Shown: positions 10,800-23,086 of the stretch, piece by piece
Numbering within the stretch: the stretch's first letter is position 1
How the letters are laid out: every line of letters begins with the position of its first letter
Source of the DNA: Guadua angustifolia
Taxonomy: Eukaryota; Streptophyta; Magnoliopsida; Poales; Poaceae
Direction of reading: 5' to 3'
DNA: 64,000 nt
Assembly: GCA_036346375.1 (NCBI GenBank)
Contig: CM070520.1
Coordinates: 17,557,791 to 17,621,790, forward strand
Made by a program: the position numbers and the translations under genes
Notes under the pieces: generated by a model
The model's database searches: none
The model's input: the letters and a program-made list of their open reading frames with translations, nothing else
What the model was told of the DNA's origin: nothing

Positions 10800-11653
10800 G
10801 TAGGGCATCCGTTTGAAAAATGGCATTGCGCCATGGAACTTTCAGCACTACGATTGGCACATGGCGTTCCATGATCAAGCCAGAGAAAGAACATTGGCAC
10901 ATCTGAAAGCATTTCTCCCTTGCTGCAGTGCAAACTATCACATGTGCTTTGTTTGGACGCCTTGGCCTCCTATGATCCTATCAATGCGACAGAGCCTCAG
11001 AGAGGCTGAAAGAAGAGAGAAAAGCATAGGTAGACAGGAGCATAAATATGAGAGAGAGAAAGAGTGAGAGAGAGATCACAGCAGTTGCAGTCCATGTGAG
11101 GCTGCCCAAGGTTGATGATGCTTGCTGGGGGCAGGCATCTCACCACTCTTGTCAGATGGTTTCAGCCTCATAACTGAATGAATACCTTGCCCTTCTCTCA
11201 AGTCATTGTCATGTTGGCCCAAAAGAAACATGGGCAGTTAACACTCTCTCATCCATTTCATTTAAGGTCAGGGTAGGCCGGTAGGTTACCCACTCATCCA
11301 CAGCCTCACCATGCGATCCAGCATAGTAGTTCTAGTTCTAATTTACCAGCTGATCCCATTCCCCTTCAGAGGCGACTGGGCGAGCGACCAATACCAGTAG
11401 ATATGCACCTATTTCTTAACTGTTAACAGTTGCATGAAACTCAATACAGTTTACTACAGAAAAATATTTTAAGCTCCACCTTAAATAGTATATGCTTACT
11501 ATTTGGAGGTCCCATAGAGTGGCTAGGATGTACCAAGTGATATGTTCACTACACCAATCAGGCCACGGAGCACGAGCAACAATGTTACGAAGAACTGAAA
11601 CATACATGCCAAGAGAAGAGCAGTTATGTAAGCCAAAACAGATTACAACTGTC
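10800..11653. other. Intergenic stretch, no gene recognised
   Basis: I see no family motif, TE terminus or long credible frame here. A GA-rich run occurs at about 11045-11075. The short open frames have no recognisable content. Confidence 0.5.
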
Positions 11654-11883
11654 TGTTAGGGTTAGAAGCACGGTAAAAAAAACTAAAGACAAGATTTAAT
11701 GTGGAAAAATTATTGTGAAAAAAAAAACCACAGGAAATAATCCACTATAATGCTTCAATGTTTACATGTCCGGAGGTGGCTTATATAGACAAAAAAGTCC
11801 TAGTTATAGAAGATTTGGATTAACAACTTATTTGGATAAAATCAAAGAATATGGCAAGTTGAGATATTAAGTTATCTCTAACA
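11654..11883 (-). repeat. 3' LTR of the small LTR element
   Basis: The plus strand runs from TGTTAGGGTTAG to ATCTCTAACA, giving a short TG...CA bounded LTR of 230 bp. No matching target duplication was found. Confidence 0.72.
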
Positions 11884-11888
11884 AGCCT

Positions 11889-13240
11889 TCGCTTTTTTTT
11901 TTTTAGATAAAGGATTAAATCCGGCCTCTGCAAGTGCACACAGCCAAGTTCTTACAAATATCACTTCCGAAATTGTTATTGAAAGAACGACAAAGAGAAC
12001 ATAGAATTAAAAACAAATTCTATAATTATTTTTCCATCCATTCTTGGCAAAGAATTCGCCACAACCTCCAATGTATGGCAAACCCGTCAATGATTTCCTC
12101 TTGTCGTCGACCGCAATAGGTCCACCATGACCAATATGTCCCTCTGAACGAGCTCGCATAAAAGAAGAATAATGTTGGCTCGCAAAAATTAGATCATTGC
12201 GCGTACACCAAATAGCCCATAAAAGAGCAAAGACTCCCCAAAAAATCAGTCTCTTTGCATCCTTCTCGAGTCCATTCAACCAATGCCCAAACAGATGAGT
12301 CAAAGACTTGGCGATGGTAAACCGGTGGCAATATGCACTATTTGCCGATACTTTTGGAATGATGGCAATCAAAGAATAAATGTGTTATTGTTTCATTATA
12401 ATTACGAAACAACATTTTGATTCCCTTCCAACCTCTTTTAGCTAGATTGTCCTTTGTTAAAAGTACTTCTTGTTGTAAGTACCAGAGAAAATTTTAATTT
12501 TTAAAGGAAGTTTCAACTTCCAAATGAATTCTTGGTGAAAGGAGTACCTGGTTCATCAAATATAGATACATAGAACGACCTAAAATTGTCCATGTCTATG
12601 AAGGCCCTAATGAAAATGTCCTTCCATCAAGAAGTCGACAATTAGCTAATTTAGCAATTAAATTATACCATGCCGTCAGTTTATCCCCTAATAATGCTCT
12701 TCGAAAATTAATATTTGGTGGCATCTGTGTCAGGACCTTATCCACAGTATCATGTGGGTAATGAGCAATCTGATATAAGCTCGGAAACTGTACCTTAAGT
12801 GGTGTATAACCAACCCAAGTGTCTTCCCAAAACCTTATTTGAGAACCATCCCTTAGCTGAAAGGATCCACAGGCCAGAAAATCATCCTTGACCTTTAAAA
12901 GCCCTTTCCAAAAATATGAGTCCCCAGGTTTAATATGCACTTGGGATAAACATTTTGAACCTAAATATTTATTTCTGAGTAAGGTCTGCCAAATCCCATC
13001 CTCATTCAAAAGTTTAAATAACCATCTGCTTAGTAAACATTTGTTTTGAATCTGTTTTAGGGCGACACAAAATGTTCCACTTAGCAAGACGATACTTTCT
13101 CTTTTCAGTATTACCTTGCCAAAAAAACCGGGAGCGATACAAATTCAACTTTCGAAGAACCCCCTTTGGAATTTCAAAGATAGACATCATGAACGTGGGA
13201 AGACAACTTAGAACTCAAAATTTATAACGAAATTGTTTCC
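11889..13240 (-). mobile_element. 5'-truncated LINE fragment (RT C-terminus)
   Basis: The minus strand ends with CCGGATTTAATCC, TTTATCT and a run of about 14 A (a T-run at 11890-11903 on the plus strand), the typical 3' end of plant LINEs. Upstream it encodes the C-terminal part of LINE ORF2. Blocks include IPKG (about 13170), NKCLLSRWLFKLLNEDGIWQ, LLRNKYLGSK, KPGDSYFWKGL and GDGSQIRFWEDTW-like sequence (13087-12770). Further on comes FWGVFALLWAIWCTRNDLIF (near 12300), the zf-RVT-associated tail. Several frameshifts are present. Endonuclease and the RT catalytic core are missing, so insertion was 5'-truncated. It landed next to the polypurine end of the small LTR element. Confidence 0.88.
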
Positions 13241-13904
13241 AGAAAACTATAAAGGGTATGAAAGACTAGAACAGTCTTATATAAATACTTCTCATCAAGC
13301 AAGATTGAGCAAACCGCTATAAGACAGTGAGAAAGATTGGAACAGTCAATCCAAACACATAACTATCAACAAAGCAAATGAAAAAATCTGGATCTTCAAT
13401 GATTCATAACCCCAATAAAGTTTAAGTCTGTGCAATTGATCCCCTAAAACAAACGCTCAATCATCATATGGCATAAGCTAAAACATTGCCTGTGGTGCTA
13501 GGTAGATAGCAAGAACATATAACATGAATTTTTTATATGCTCGATCTAGAACATAAAATTCGACAAACTGCCTACTAAAAATCCATAACATGATTGAAAT
13601 TACTAAAAAAATGTCAATATGAAGAAGAAAAACTCTTGCGCCATCAATAGAGTATAAATTACAGTAGACCCCTCATATCGAGCAAAGAAAACAAAACAAC
13701 ATTATAATATCTACGTAGAAACAAACTCCATCTTGCACTTTAAACCTTCACCTTAAACTGACATTGTAGTATAACCTTCACTAGAAAAACTCCGAAGAGT
13801 ATAATGCTGCTAACAAGGTATCATCAAATTCCAAATTTGGTTGTCTCCCAGGATCACGACAGCGAGCCACCTGTCGTTGGAGCCACCATAGAAAAATTCA
13901 AGTT

Positions 13905-13916
13905 GCTCTAATACCA
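13905..13916 (-). other. Primer binding site of the small LTR element
   Basis: The minus strand reads TGGTATTAGAGC two bases inside the right LTR, complementary to the 3' end of initiator tRNA-Met with one mismatch to the usual site. Confidence 0.78.
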
Positions 13917-13918
13917 CT

Positions 13919-14083
13919 TATTACAGTTAGAAGTACGGTAAAAAAATTGAAAACAAGATTTAATATGGATTTAACGTGAAAAAATTTTTATAGAAAAAAT
14001 CATGGCAAATAACTCATTGTAATGTTTTAATATTTACATGTACCGATGTAAAGGGGATTGGCTTATATAGAAAAAAAATCAAA
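13919..14083 (-). repeat. Truncated 5' LTR of the small LTR element
   Basis: Similarity to 11654-11883 starts at TATTACAGTTAGAAG and is lost after GGCTTATATAGAAAAAAAATC. Confidence 0.68.
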
Positions 14084-15068
14084 GTCGTTGGCTACCATTT
14101 TTTAAGAGGGATGGAAATGTAATCTACAGTCAAGACATCAACACTGTGAGGTGACTTTGGAAGGTTGCCGACAGGTAGTCCACTGACAGCTGAGGTGTGA
14201 TTACTCCAATGTATGTACATGCACTGTGCTGTATGCCCCCCGGTACCCTAGTACGAGTAGCTACTAGCTATTCTCTATGATGACCTCACTCCCACACAAC
14301 CCCATAACTGTACAGTGTACACACATCAGTACCAGTATAATAGTACTACTGCACCATTGGGCCTCCAATGCAAGATAACAGCTTCAGATTTTCTGCAGAT
14401 GCTTCCTAAGGTGTCGCTACAGATAACAATCTGCATTCTTTAATCTTCGTGAGTTGTGAGCCGTGAATGATATCTCGCAATCTAGATGAAAAAATACCGA
14501 GACATTGATATACATCAAAGAACTGCATTTCTTGCCAAAATAAATTCTGAAGCATCCCATAGTTCTTCTCTGATCTTGACACAACGGCAAACCAACATCA
14601 TGCTTACTATACAGTGAAAATAGTGGCAGAGTATGCAAAATAGGGTTAGAGGATGCACTCAAACTTGTTTTCTGCCAGACTACAGAACTTTTCACAGAAA
14701 ATCTAGTTGAATCAGACCAACATTGCAGCGTGCCCACCTCCTAAGCATTAGGATTTCTAGGCTGGTTCGGTGCCCATTTGTCTGTGTCCTCTCATGGCTG
14801 TCCCTCGGACTTGGAGATAGAAGGCCCAGATGTACTTAGTACGGAGTAACAAGGTTTACCTTGGTCAATTATCTCAAAACTTTTAAGCAACACTAAAGGC
14901 CTAGACCTTTTACTCGTACTATGATTTCTTGACACTGCTTCCAGGACTCTCTAGTTTCAGTTTTTCATTTCTGAACTTCTCTCCTATTATATTTTTCCGT
15001 ACTTTACAAATGTTTTCTCTCCACTTGTTTTTCTCCTTCCATAACAAAAGGGGTAATTATGATATTAA
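14084..15068. other. Intergenic stretch, no gene recognised
   Basis: No conserved motif was seen. A 106-codon minus-strand frame (14737-14417) has no recognisable domain and could be chance or untranslated DNA. Confidence 0.45.
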
Positions 15069-15407
15069 GGGCATGTTTGTTTCAGCTTGGGATTGTAGAA
15101 AGCAGCTTTTAAAAGCTGGAAGGGCAACAAACAGACAGCTTTTAATTTGGATTGTAACAATCTGGAGTCCAGATTGTTAGAATCCCACAATCCACCTTGG
15201 AGGAGCTTTCCTCAACTTTTTTTTGTACAAAAGACCATAATACCCTTCCACCTTCCACCAAAATTACCCACCATTGCCCAACACACTATAATTTGGGTTA
15301 CCAAACAACCATGAGCTTTTCAACCTCCAGCTTTTTAACAATCCAGTTTTTACAATCTAGCTTTTAAAAGCTGCTTTCCACAATCCCCAGCTGAAACAAA
15401 CAGGCCC
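15069..15407. mobile_element. Tourist-like (PIF/Harbinger) MITE
   Basis: A 339-bp element has long terminal inverted repeats. The left end starts GGGCATGTTTGTTTCAGC and the right end, read in reverse complement, starts GGGCCTGTTTGTTTCAGC. The match extends through a GCAGCTTTTAAAAGCT block. A TAA trinucleotide flanks both sides (15066-15068 and 15408-15410), the target duplication expected for PIF/Harbinger. There is no coding capacity, so it depends on a transposase elsewhere. Confidence 0.92.
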
Positions 15408-15410
15408 TAA

Positions 15411-18400
15411 GACATTACAAATAACCATGCGCTTCCCATTTTATGGGAAGAAAGTAAAACATGTTTTCAACTTTGTAACACTTATCTATTCATTTCTCCC
15501 TTTCAATGATATGTCAAACAAGAAAGAGAACCCAGATATGGACTGTTTCACTTAATTCTGCAAGTTATTCATCGGTCATGCCGTGCTTCGAGTGCATAAT
15601 AGAATAGAAAACAATGGCAGGATTGAACATGCATTATCCTCGTCGATCTAGGGAATCCATCCTCGATTCCATATCTACTTGCAGATTTGAACAGTAATCT
15701 GCTACTACTCGATTAACTTATTCACTTTTAGTTAAATCCCAGCATTAAGTAAGCTTACATCACAATCACATTGGTTCCAATTACCTAGGTACTACTATCA
15801 ATCACCCAAATATTCAAATGCATCACCCCTTTCCCTACACTAAACCAATCACTGGTTGCATCTTCCTATGAGGAGGAATCCATGTGTAGACCAGTCCTGC
15901 CATGGACCAGCAACAGCTGCAGTGCTGCATCTGATCTAATGTGAGGCCAAATGCACATTTCTTGCTGCAGGGCAGAAATTATTGCATACTTATCATGGGC
16001 AGTGAACATTGTTTGCAAGAGCAAGCATGGAGATGCAGCCCCATGTGAAGTGGGAGGCCCCCTCCATTGTTAACATTTGCATGTAATGTGTAAGGCTGAT
16101 GCATGTCTAGCTGCATGGCCCTGACACCCAATCCACCTAAAGATTGGGTTTCCCCTCTCCAAGAAAGATAAACAAACTAGGCATGTAGATGAACATTGGA
16201 GGAAATTTTTATCACTGTGTCTATCTCCAATGTCCAAATAAGATGGTCATATGTAAGATAGGGATAATAAATACTAGAGAATCTCCAGTGCCTTCATCCA
16301 CTGGTGGAGGGAATCATGCCAAGGAAATTATGTAGCCTTTGACAAGATTAACCAAAGGATGCAACAGTGAGGTACTGCTACTGTTGCATCAAAATTGGCA
16401 GGAGGACAGTGCAACTATGAGTAATGAGCATTAACATCAGTGAAGGCACATGTACTGCACATCATCTGACGCCATGTCTCCTCTCCTCTGCTGGCCAATG
16501 CCAAGGGAGAACTGAATGGGCTCAATCAGGAGCAGGGCTCTTGCAGGGTGGTGTCACAGTGTCACCCGTTGTGCCCTGTGTGGATTTCAACAAGTGTCCA
16601 TGGCTGCCTGCTCCAACGAGTCCTTGTGTGTGCAAGGACCATGGATTTCATTCATCCTTGATAGGTTCACTTCCCTCTGGTTGTTCTACTGCAAGACTGC
16701 AGCAACAACAGATGCCACTGCTAAAAAAGATTCCCCCTTTTATTAACTAACTATTGCTGCTCTGATGCAAGCACATGCTCTTGCTGGATTCCTTTGTTGT
16801 TGCAGGGATACCAAGAAAATATACCAATCACTTGTGCTGACTGCTGAGCCAAGCTGCCATGGCAAGACCATGGCATATAAGTAAATGGAAAAGTGTGGTC
16901 CTCGAAGAGAAATGCGTGATGTCATGAGCCTGAGAGCCTCTGAATGAATACTAGTAGTGTTGTAGCTTACGGCTGATTCTCATTGGACTTCACAGGGACA
17001 AGCAGAGCTGCTGATGTGGTCCTATCTGGCTTTTGGTGAGTATATGTATGTGGGGCAGATTAACTTTGCAACCACCACACGGTTAATTGTGGTTTCTTGT
17101 ACATGTCCTCAATGTTTTTACTAATAAATCTTAGGTACATTTTATTAATTGACAATTGAGGAGGCTAATTACTCACATACAAATCTAACAACATTCCTAA
17201 TATGATGAATATATCAGTACAAGATAGTTACAGCGACAGGGCAATGAACTGCTTGCTGTAGTGTTAGCATTCTGTTGTCCTGTGATGTTAGCTCATGACT
17301 CCATACCGAAAAGTTCAAGAAACTTGTGAATAGTAAAAAAAAGTTGTAACATGCATCACCTTTTAGCACTGATCCAAGATCACCTGCAGCTGCAGTAAGA
17401 TCTGCAAGTTAAGGACTGTGCGCGATCTCGGCCGTTCATTTTTAGATCTAACGGTTTGTGTCCTATGCTGCAGTATTTCCTATTGTAGTACATTTTGACA
17501 CAGTAGCAGCTACTAAGTTGATCTTGATTCTTATCACTTCGATCTTGATCCAAAGGTTAGTAATACAACTGCTAAAGTTACAGTTATAGTACCAAATGCA
17601 CAATAACATTTTCCTTTAGCACTAGTACCTCTGCCTTCAGCAGAAACTTATCATTACTTTGTAGTAATTCTTTCAATAGTAAATGATCCTACGGAGCCTA
17701 ATGAAGAATGTAAAAGTTCTCATCTTAGCCACTGATTGGGCATTTGATGATGTTCCCATGACCATCAGTATTGTTTATGAGCAGACATTTTACATTCACA
17801 TGTACCTATTGCGATGCCATCTAGAGCTATACAATGAGCCTACACTTCTAATGCATTTGTTAAGATGTCAATTTGTCTCGTTGCATGCATGAGATGATGA
17901 GAGGTAGTCAGGCAGGTGGCCTATTGTTTCTTCTTAAAAGGAAAACATGATCCTAGAGTTATAATTGAATTATTAGGATGTAATGTAGGGAATGTTATGT
18001 CAAATCCAGTTGTTAGTCAGTGATGCAGTAATTGAACCGCTATTCTATTGCTACTATACATCTCTAGCTAGATCACTAGGCTAGGACAGGTCATTAGATC
18101 TCCACTGGCATTACATGGCTATAGCTTGGGCGATTATGCTTAGCAGTCAGCACCTCACCATGAGAACATGGCACATGCTCATCCCACTGGTGCAATAGCA
18201 AAAGATGCAATCAAGATCAAAGTACAGTACTCCCTACTCCCTAGTGCAAAGCAACATTAAAGAAAGAACGATGCGGTGCATGTATATCTGAAATAGGAAC
18301 CTCTGGAAAATGTTGCGAAATACGTTGTACTGCATTTTGTGATTTTGCTCTACTCCATTTACTCCTATATGCTAGTCAATACACAAATACATGCACTCTC

Positions 18401-20603
18401 CAATTTGTTCGAGTGTGGATTTTCTTCGAGCACTTGTAGCTTTAGCTACTATCACAACTGTCCAACATTGCTCTGAGATTCATGCTCCCTTCTGTCTCCT
18501 TCCCCCTCTCCCTCTCTATTGGCTCGATTCTCGGTATAGGCAACCGCCACAAGGGTTCACAAAACCATCGACCATATCTAGTCGGTTCGATATTTGAAAT
18601 CGATTAGTAAACTAGTTTAATTCAAAAATAATAAAAAATTATATGATGTAAACCGTCGAAAATCGTTCAATTTTCAATGAAAATCAACTAAAATCTCTCA
18701 AAAGATCGGCCACCAAAAAATAATCAGTCAATCGATTTTTTATTTTTTTTGCCAATCGAGTTCAAAACTTTGATTTTAAAATCTTTTGGTTTTCACCGAT
18801 TTTCGAGTGATAGTCATGAAAAATCACTACCCGGCTTAGAGAGAGGAGAGGGAGAGTGCATGAATCTTGGAGCAAACCCAACGACGGAGATGGTGTATGT
18901 AGCCATGCATTTTCGAAATTTTTTCCAATGTTTTGTAGACCCGGTCCTAGAATAGATGCAGCAATTTCACGGTGAGCCATTGGAGCCATGAAAAGCAGCA
19001 TCCCCACGGTGGGAAAAGAAATTGGCAAGTAAAAAATACGACTAGCTTAGCTAAGCTTTGGGAGTTGTGTTTGCAGTTCACATAGGTGTTAGTAGCCTCC
19101 CCTTCCCTCCCTTTGACCGCTAAACGCCATCTCTTCGTTTCCATCCTTCTAACTTTTCTACATTTTATTGTTAAATACATATTATCATATACTATTAATA
19201 TAATTTTTTACTATTTTTTATATACTCCCTATAAACGTATTTTCAAGAGCGGTACTTCGATGCTCTCTTAGAGTCATTTTAAAATACCTGATTAATATCA
19301 TTCGTATCTATGCACTGCTGCTACTTCCTCTTTTTCTTTTCTTTTTTTTGTCCAAAAATGATCCATGTACGTACCATGAGCGACGCATTCATGACGTGAG
19401 AATCTGCACTATCACTGCGCTTGGTGCATCTCACTATGCATCTGTGGTGGACTGGAGACTGCATCCGCAGTGGTGCTTCCTGTATTTCATTTGATGCCCC
19501 GGAAGCCCTGAAGAAGGGCCAATGCAGTGAACTGTGGTTAGCAGTAATTAGCAACAACCACGTCCATGCTATTAAGCTAATGAAACTCTCCTAATCACTG
19601 GTCTTAGGAGAGAGAGAGAGAGGGAATGGAAAGGCTAAGGAATGTGGCAGACCAAAAAGGGCTGAGATGAGAGAGAGGGAGAGGAGAAGAGAACATGGGA
19701 GGTTGGGAAATGTGATTGATCTCTCTCTCTCTCTCTCTCACTAGTGACTGACATTCACATTCACGTCAGTGAGGCGCCTAGGAAACAGTGACACAAGTGC
19801 TACAGTGTAGGACACGCCATGTAGCTCTCTGTCAACAGCATCCACGCCCTTTATTTGCCATCGGGCGGCCAGGATCCGATCGCCCAGAGGCCAATGATGC
19901 CGTTGCTGGTCTTCTCTCTTAACTTGCCGTGGCAAGTTTTGGTTCTGCGTGCATGTGAGGGGGTGAGAACGAGGTGAGCTGAGATCTGAGGTAAAGGCCA
20001 TGGTGGCTTTACAAAAGCTAGGGCATTTGCTTTGGCTAGGCCCGTGCAAACTGCATAATCACTGGCGAATAGTGCGAGATGGCATCGTGTATCAAAAGGA
20101 TAAGAGATGTAGGAAACTGACAAGCAAGAGAATGCCAAGGTGATGGTGGATGGAAGCCACGAATTTTATGGCCCTCGTCAACTAATTTTTTAAATCCGAA
20201 ACACTTAAGAATGAATTTATAAAACTAATTCTATCGACTACCACAAAAGCCAACACATTCAACACATGTTACCTACCACACTTTCATATCACGGCAAGAC
20301 GCTGATAGCGTTGCAGAGCCTACTGGTCCATCGAGCTTCCTTTGCTTGCCAGGGTGAGCTGCCCTTGATCTCTATGGCATGCATGCACTTATTTACTTAA
20401 TTAATCATATAATGAACCACTTAATTAACAACTTAATTAATCACTTGGTCAAATTGCTCGAGGCTACTTTTGCAAATTCGATCTCATGAGGTTATATTTG
20501 TAAAACAAGTGTGTCAAGGCTAAAAAAGTGAAAAACTCTCATGAATGGGGTACACATGGCCGAGGTCATCAGCCATGGTTGATCATTTTGCCACTATTGA
20601 AGT
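15411..20603. other. Long intergenic stretch, no gene recognised
   Basis: More than 5 kb without a credible gene, rRNA or tRNA. Composition is mixed and fairly unique-looking from 15800 to 17000. An AT-rich segment with CCGAT and AATCGAT motifs spans about 18590-18790. GA and CT microsatellites lie at 19608-19622 and 19720-19739. Open frames up to about 108 codons show no family motif. Some of this may be regulatory DNA of a gene outside the window, which cannot be judged here. Confidence 0.45.
19608..19739. repeat. GA and CT microsatellites in inverted arrangement
   Basis: A GA run at 19608-19622 and a CT run at 19720-19739 are complementary and about 100 bp apart, with further GA-rich DNA between. 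They could pair as a hairpin, but a simple-sequence origin is more likely. Confidence 0.7.
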
Positions 20604-21808
20604 TAGAGGTGGGCATTATATATCAAAACCACCGAACCAAATTAATCAATTATTTTAGTTTTTGGGTTGTAGTTTGGTTTTATTTTAATGCTATTCAGTT
20701 TTTGAGTTACGATTCAATTTTTAACTCTTAAAACCGAAATATCGAACAAACCGATTTGATCCATAGCCCAACTAGTGAATGGAGTGAGCCCCAGCCCAAG
20801 TCACTCTCGCATCCACACCCTAGCCACCACACCCACACCATCCCCTCCATCTCCATTTCCACCCTTTCCCCCTCACTCTTCGCCACCAGAGCCATGTGGC
20901 CTCCTCCGACGCCACCCCCTCTCCGCTCACTTGCGACCACCTCGGCTCTCCGCTCACTCTAGTGACCACCTCGGCTTCTCGGCTCGGTCGCTACTCCCAC
21001 CTCTCGGCTCCTCGGCTCGGCCGAGGTTCATGAGCGGCTCGTTGGCTCGCCAAGCCGGGCATTAAACTAAATTAGTAGATAAAACTAGATATAAAGGTCT
21101 AAATAAAAAAGAAACGTGAATAATTAAGACTAGCACATGTTCTGGAATTAATAAATTGATATAACAGAAAGTGAGAATCTAGCAAAATATAGATTACAAA
21201 CAGACTTAAGATTGTAGTGCCATCTTATCAAAGGTGAAGCACTGAAGCTATATTAATTTAAAAGCTCTGAGTTTATATGATACATATCAAACAGAGAAAG
21301 AAGACATTTCATCAGGCATCAGCTGCTCGTCGCAAGACCTTACACTTGAAGCAACTTTATTCCTCCAGCTGAAAAATCACGCATCACGCATTAGGAAGAT
21401 CTTGTTTGTTTGCGAATACCAGCAGCACAGCATCACGCAGCTCATCCTGTCAGGCTGTCACCATAATACAACCTTAGTGTCCATCAATATTCAATACATC
21501 ACAGATAAAATTGCAAGAGAAGCTTCAAACAATGCTTCTTAAACCTCACATGAATGAGTATTTTAACTATAATAAACAAACTGATACATATTAATGGTAG
21601 CATGGATATTCTTTAAATGGCGTAAGATAAATAGTTTTGTTGGATAAAAATTTCGAAAATCTTTGGAACTAAGGTTGTGCCTCTAAGTGATATACTAGCT
21701 TCTCATGCTATGTATCACCAATGGCAAATGCTGACTGAAAAAATCTAAAAACCATGGGGCAATTTATGATTGCTAAGGAAAGGAAACAATTTTACAGTGT
21801 GAAGATAC

Positions 21809-21928
21809 CTCATTCAGCATCCGGTGGAGCTCATCTCTTGCCTCAACAACACGCTCTCTGTCATTCTTGTCGACAACAAAAATGAGGCCACAGGTGTTCT
21901 GGAAGTAGTGCCTCCATAGGGGCTCGAT
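21809..21928 (-). pseudogene. Captured exon of an ADP-ribosylation factor (ARF) GTPase
   Basis: Exactly 40 codons on the minus strand read PLWRHYFQNT, GLIFVVD, NDRERVVEARDEL and HRMLNE, the central ARF1-type segment. It is flanked by an acceptor (GTTAAAACAG at 21938-21929) and a donor (GTATCT from 21808 down), so an exon was taken with its introns from genomic DNA. Changes include Glu for Arg before PLW, Cys for Gln after NT, and Lys for Ser in VVDSND. The G1 P-loop and NKQD box lie in other exons and are absent, so no GTPase can be made. Upstream, the minus frame from 22147 stays open through a Pro/Ala-rich stretch and the former intron into this exon, which creates a chimeric frame. Confidence 0.93.
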
Positions 21929-22559
21929 CTGTTTTAACGAAGTAAACATAAAGCATCGATTAAGACCACAAGCAACTAGAGGAGGAGGAGGAAGAGCAGC
22001 AGCAGGCAGCCATGGAGAGGCGGAAGCGGTCGGGGACGTCGGTAGATCTGCGGGCGCCATGAGACCCTTCAGCGCTTGGCTTGGATCGGTCATCGGTGGA
22101 TGAAAGGAGGAGGGAGGCGCTAGCGATCCGGCATGCCGAGGCGACATCTCCGATCCAGCGATCCAATGGCGGCGACTTCAACGATCCGTGGCGGCGACTC
22201 AATGGGATTCGGAAGACGGCTCGGGCGCTCAGCGGTCGGCGGCGGCTGTGAGGATCGAGGGATGAGGTGGGTCTGAGTGGTAGTCGAGGAGTGAGGTTAG
22301 GGACTTAGGGTTGGCGCTGGGCTGGTGCGGGTGGTGGGTTGTCGATTTGTCTTGTGGCTCGATGGGCTGGGCCGCCGAGCCGGTTTGGCTCATGAGCCAC
22401 TCGGTGGTCGAGCCGAGCCGGCTCGGTGTTTCATGAAACTGAAAAATAGGCTCGGCTCGGGCTCGCTCAAGCCATGAGCTGACCGAGCCGAGCCGAACCT
22501 GGCCGAGCCAGAGCCGAAGCGTGAGCCATGAGCCAAATTTCCAGCCCTATCCACGGCCA

Positions 22560-23086
22560 CCTCCCTCTCATCCAAAACCATCTCCTCCTCCTACTCTTAC
22601 TCCCAATCCCATTCCCAACCCCTCCTAAAGCCCCTATCCCTAGCCCCCACTGCCACCGCTCGTCGCTTCCTCTCACCCGTCTCTGTGGCTGCGACAACAG
22701 CAACAGCCCTCGAGCCGGCATCCCCACCGCCGAAGCCGACACTACAAGGCGCGGCCATCAAGCCACTGCTGGGTGCCATTGCTACGAGGGTGCTCATCTC
22801 CTTGCACTGGTGCTCCCGGGAGGTTCTTGAGCCGAGCAAGGTTTGTTTCTTCTTTAATTTTTTCAGCATATTTGGTTGCCTTCTTCCTCAATTATTTCGT
22901 CACAAGGAGCAGCCATGTACGGCTATGCACCGCGTGCATGGTGGCGCTCATCCTGGTGATGCTACTGCTGCTACTTCACCTGGCGCCCACCATTGTCATC
23001 CCTTATGACGAGGTCACGATGCTGCTTGCATTCGAGTGCGCCTCCGTGGCACCACTCACATTTCGTGCTCACATTTCTGACATCTA
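22560..23086 (+). pseudogene. GC-rich gene-like fragment, family unknown
   Basis: The plus strand has GC-rich, codon-like sequence. One frame (22685 onward) reads LEPASPPPKPTLQ, and another (to 23087) reads VALILVMLLLLLHLAP, a likely membrane segment. Short introns would be needed to join them and I cannot establish any. It lies inside the hAT-like complex, so it may be a second captured host fragment. I do not recognise the family. Confidence 0.3.

Larger units (their letters stand above)
11654..14083 (-). mobile_element. Small LTR retroelement disrupted by a LINE
   Basis: Related LTR sequences lie at 11654-11883 and 13919-14083. They share GTTAGAAG, CACGGT/TACGGT with an A-run, ACAAGATTTAAT and GGCTTATATAGA. 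The right copy stops early and is truncated. Next to it, the minus strand has TGGTATTAGAGC (13916-13905), a tRNA-Met primer site, so the right copy is the 5' LTR. The interior has no retroelement gene of its own. It is mostly occupied by a LINE fragment plus about 680 bp (13240-13918) without coding motifs. The short LTR and empty interior suggest a non-autonomous element. Confidence 0.72.

Noticed and set aside
10585..10803. 72-codon frame in the Copia-2 3' LTR
   Set aside because: The corresponding 5' LTR sequence at 8400-8630 is not open, so it is not a gene.
16424..16750. 108-codon plus-strand frame in intergenic DNA
   Set aside because: No motif, weak start context and overlapping frames of similar length; treated as chance.
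19608..19739. GA/CT inverted pair as a microRNA hairpin
   Set aside because: The arms are simple sequence only; I recognised no known plant miRNA in the stem.
20756..21065. Pro/Ser-rich plus-strand frames
   Set aside because: CT-rich low-complexity DNA inside the hAT-like complex; overlapping frames look equally good, so none is convincing.
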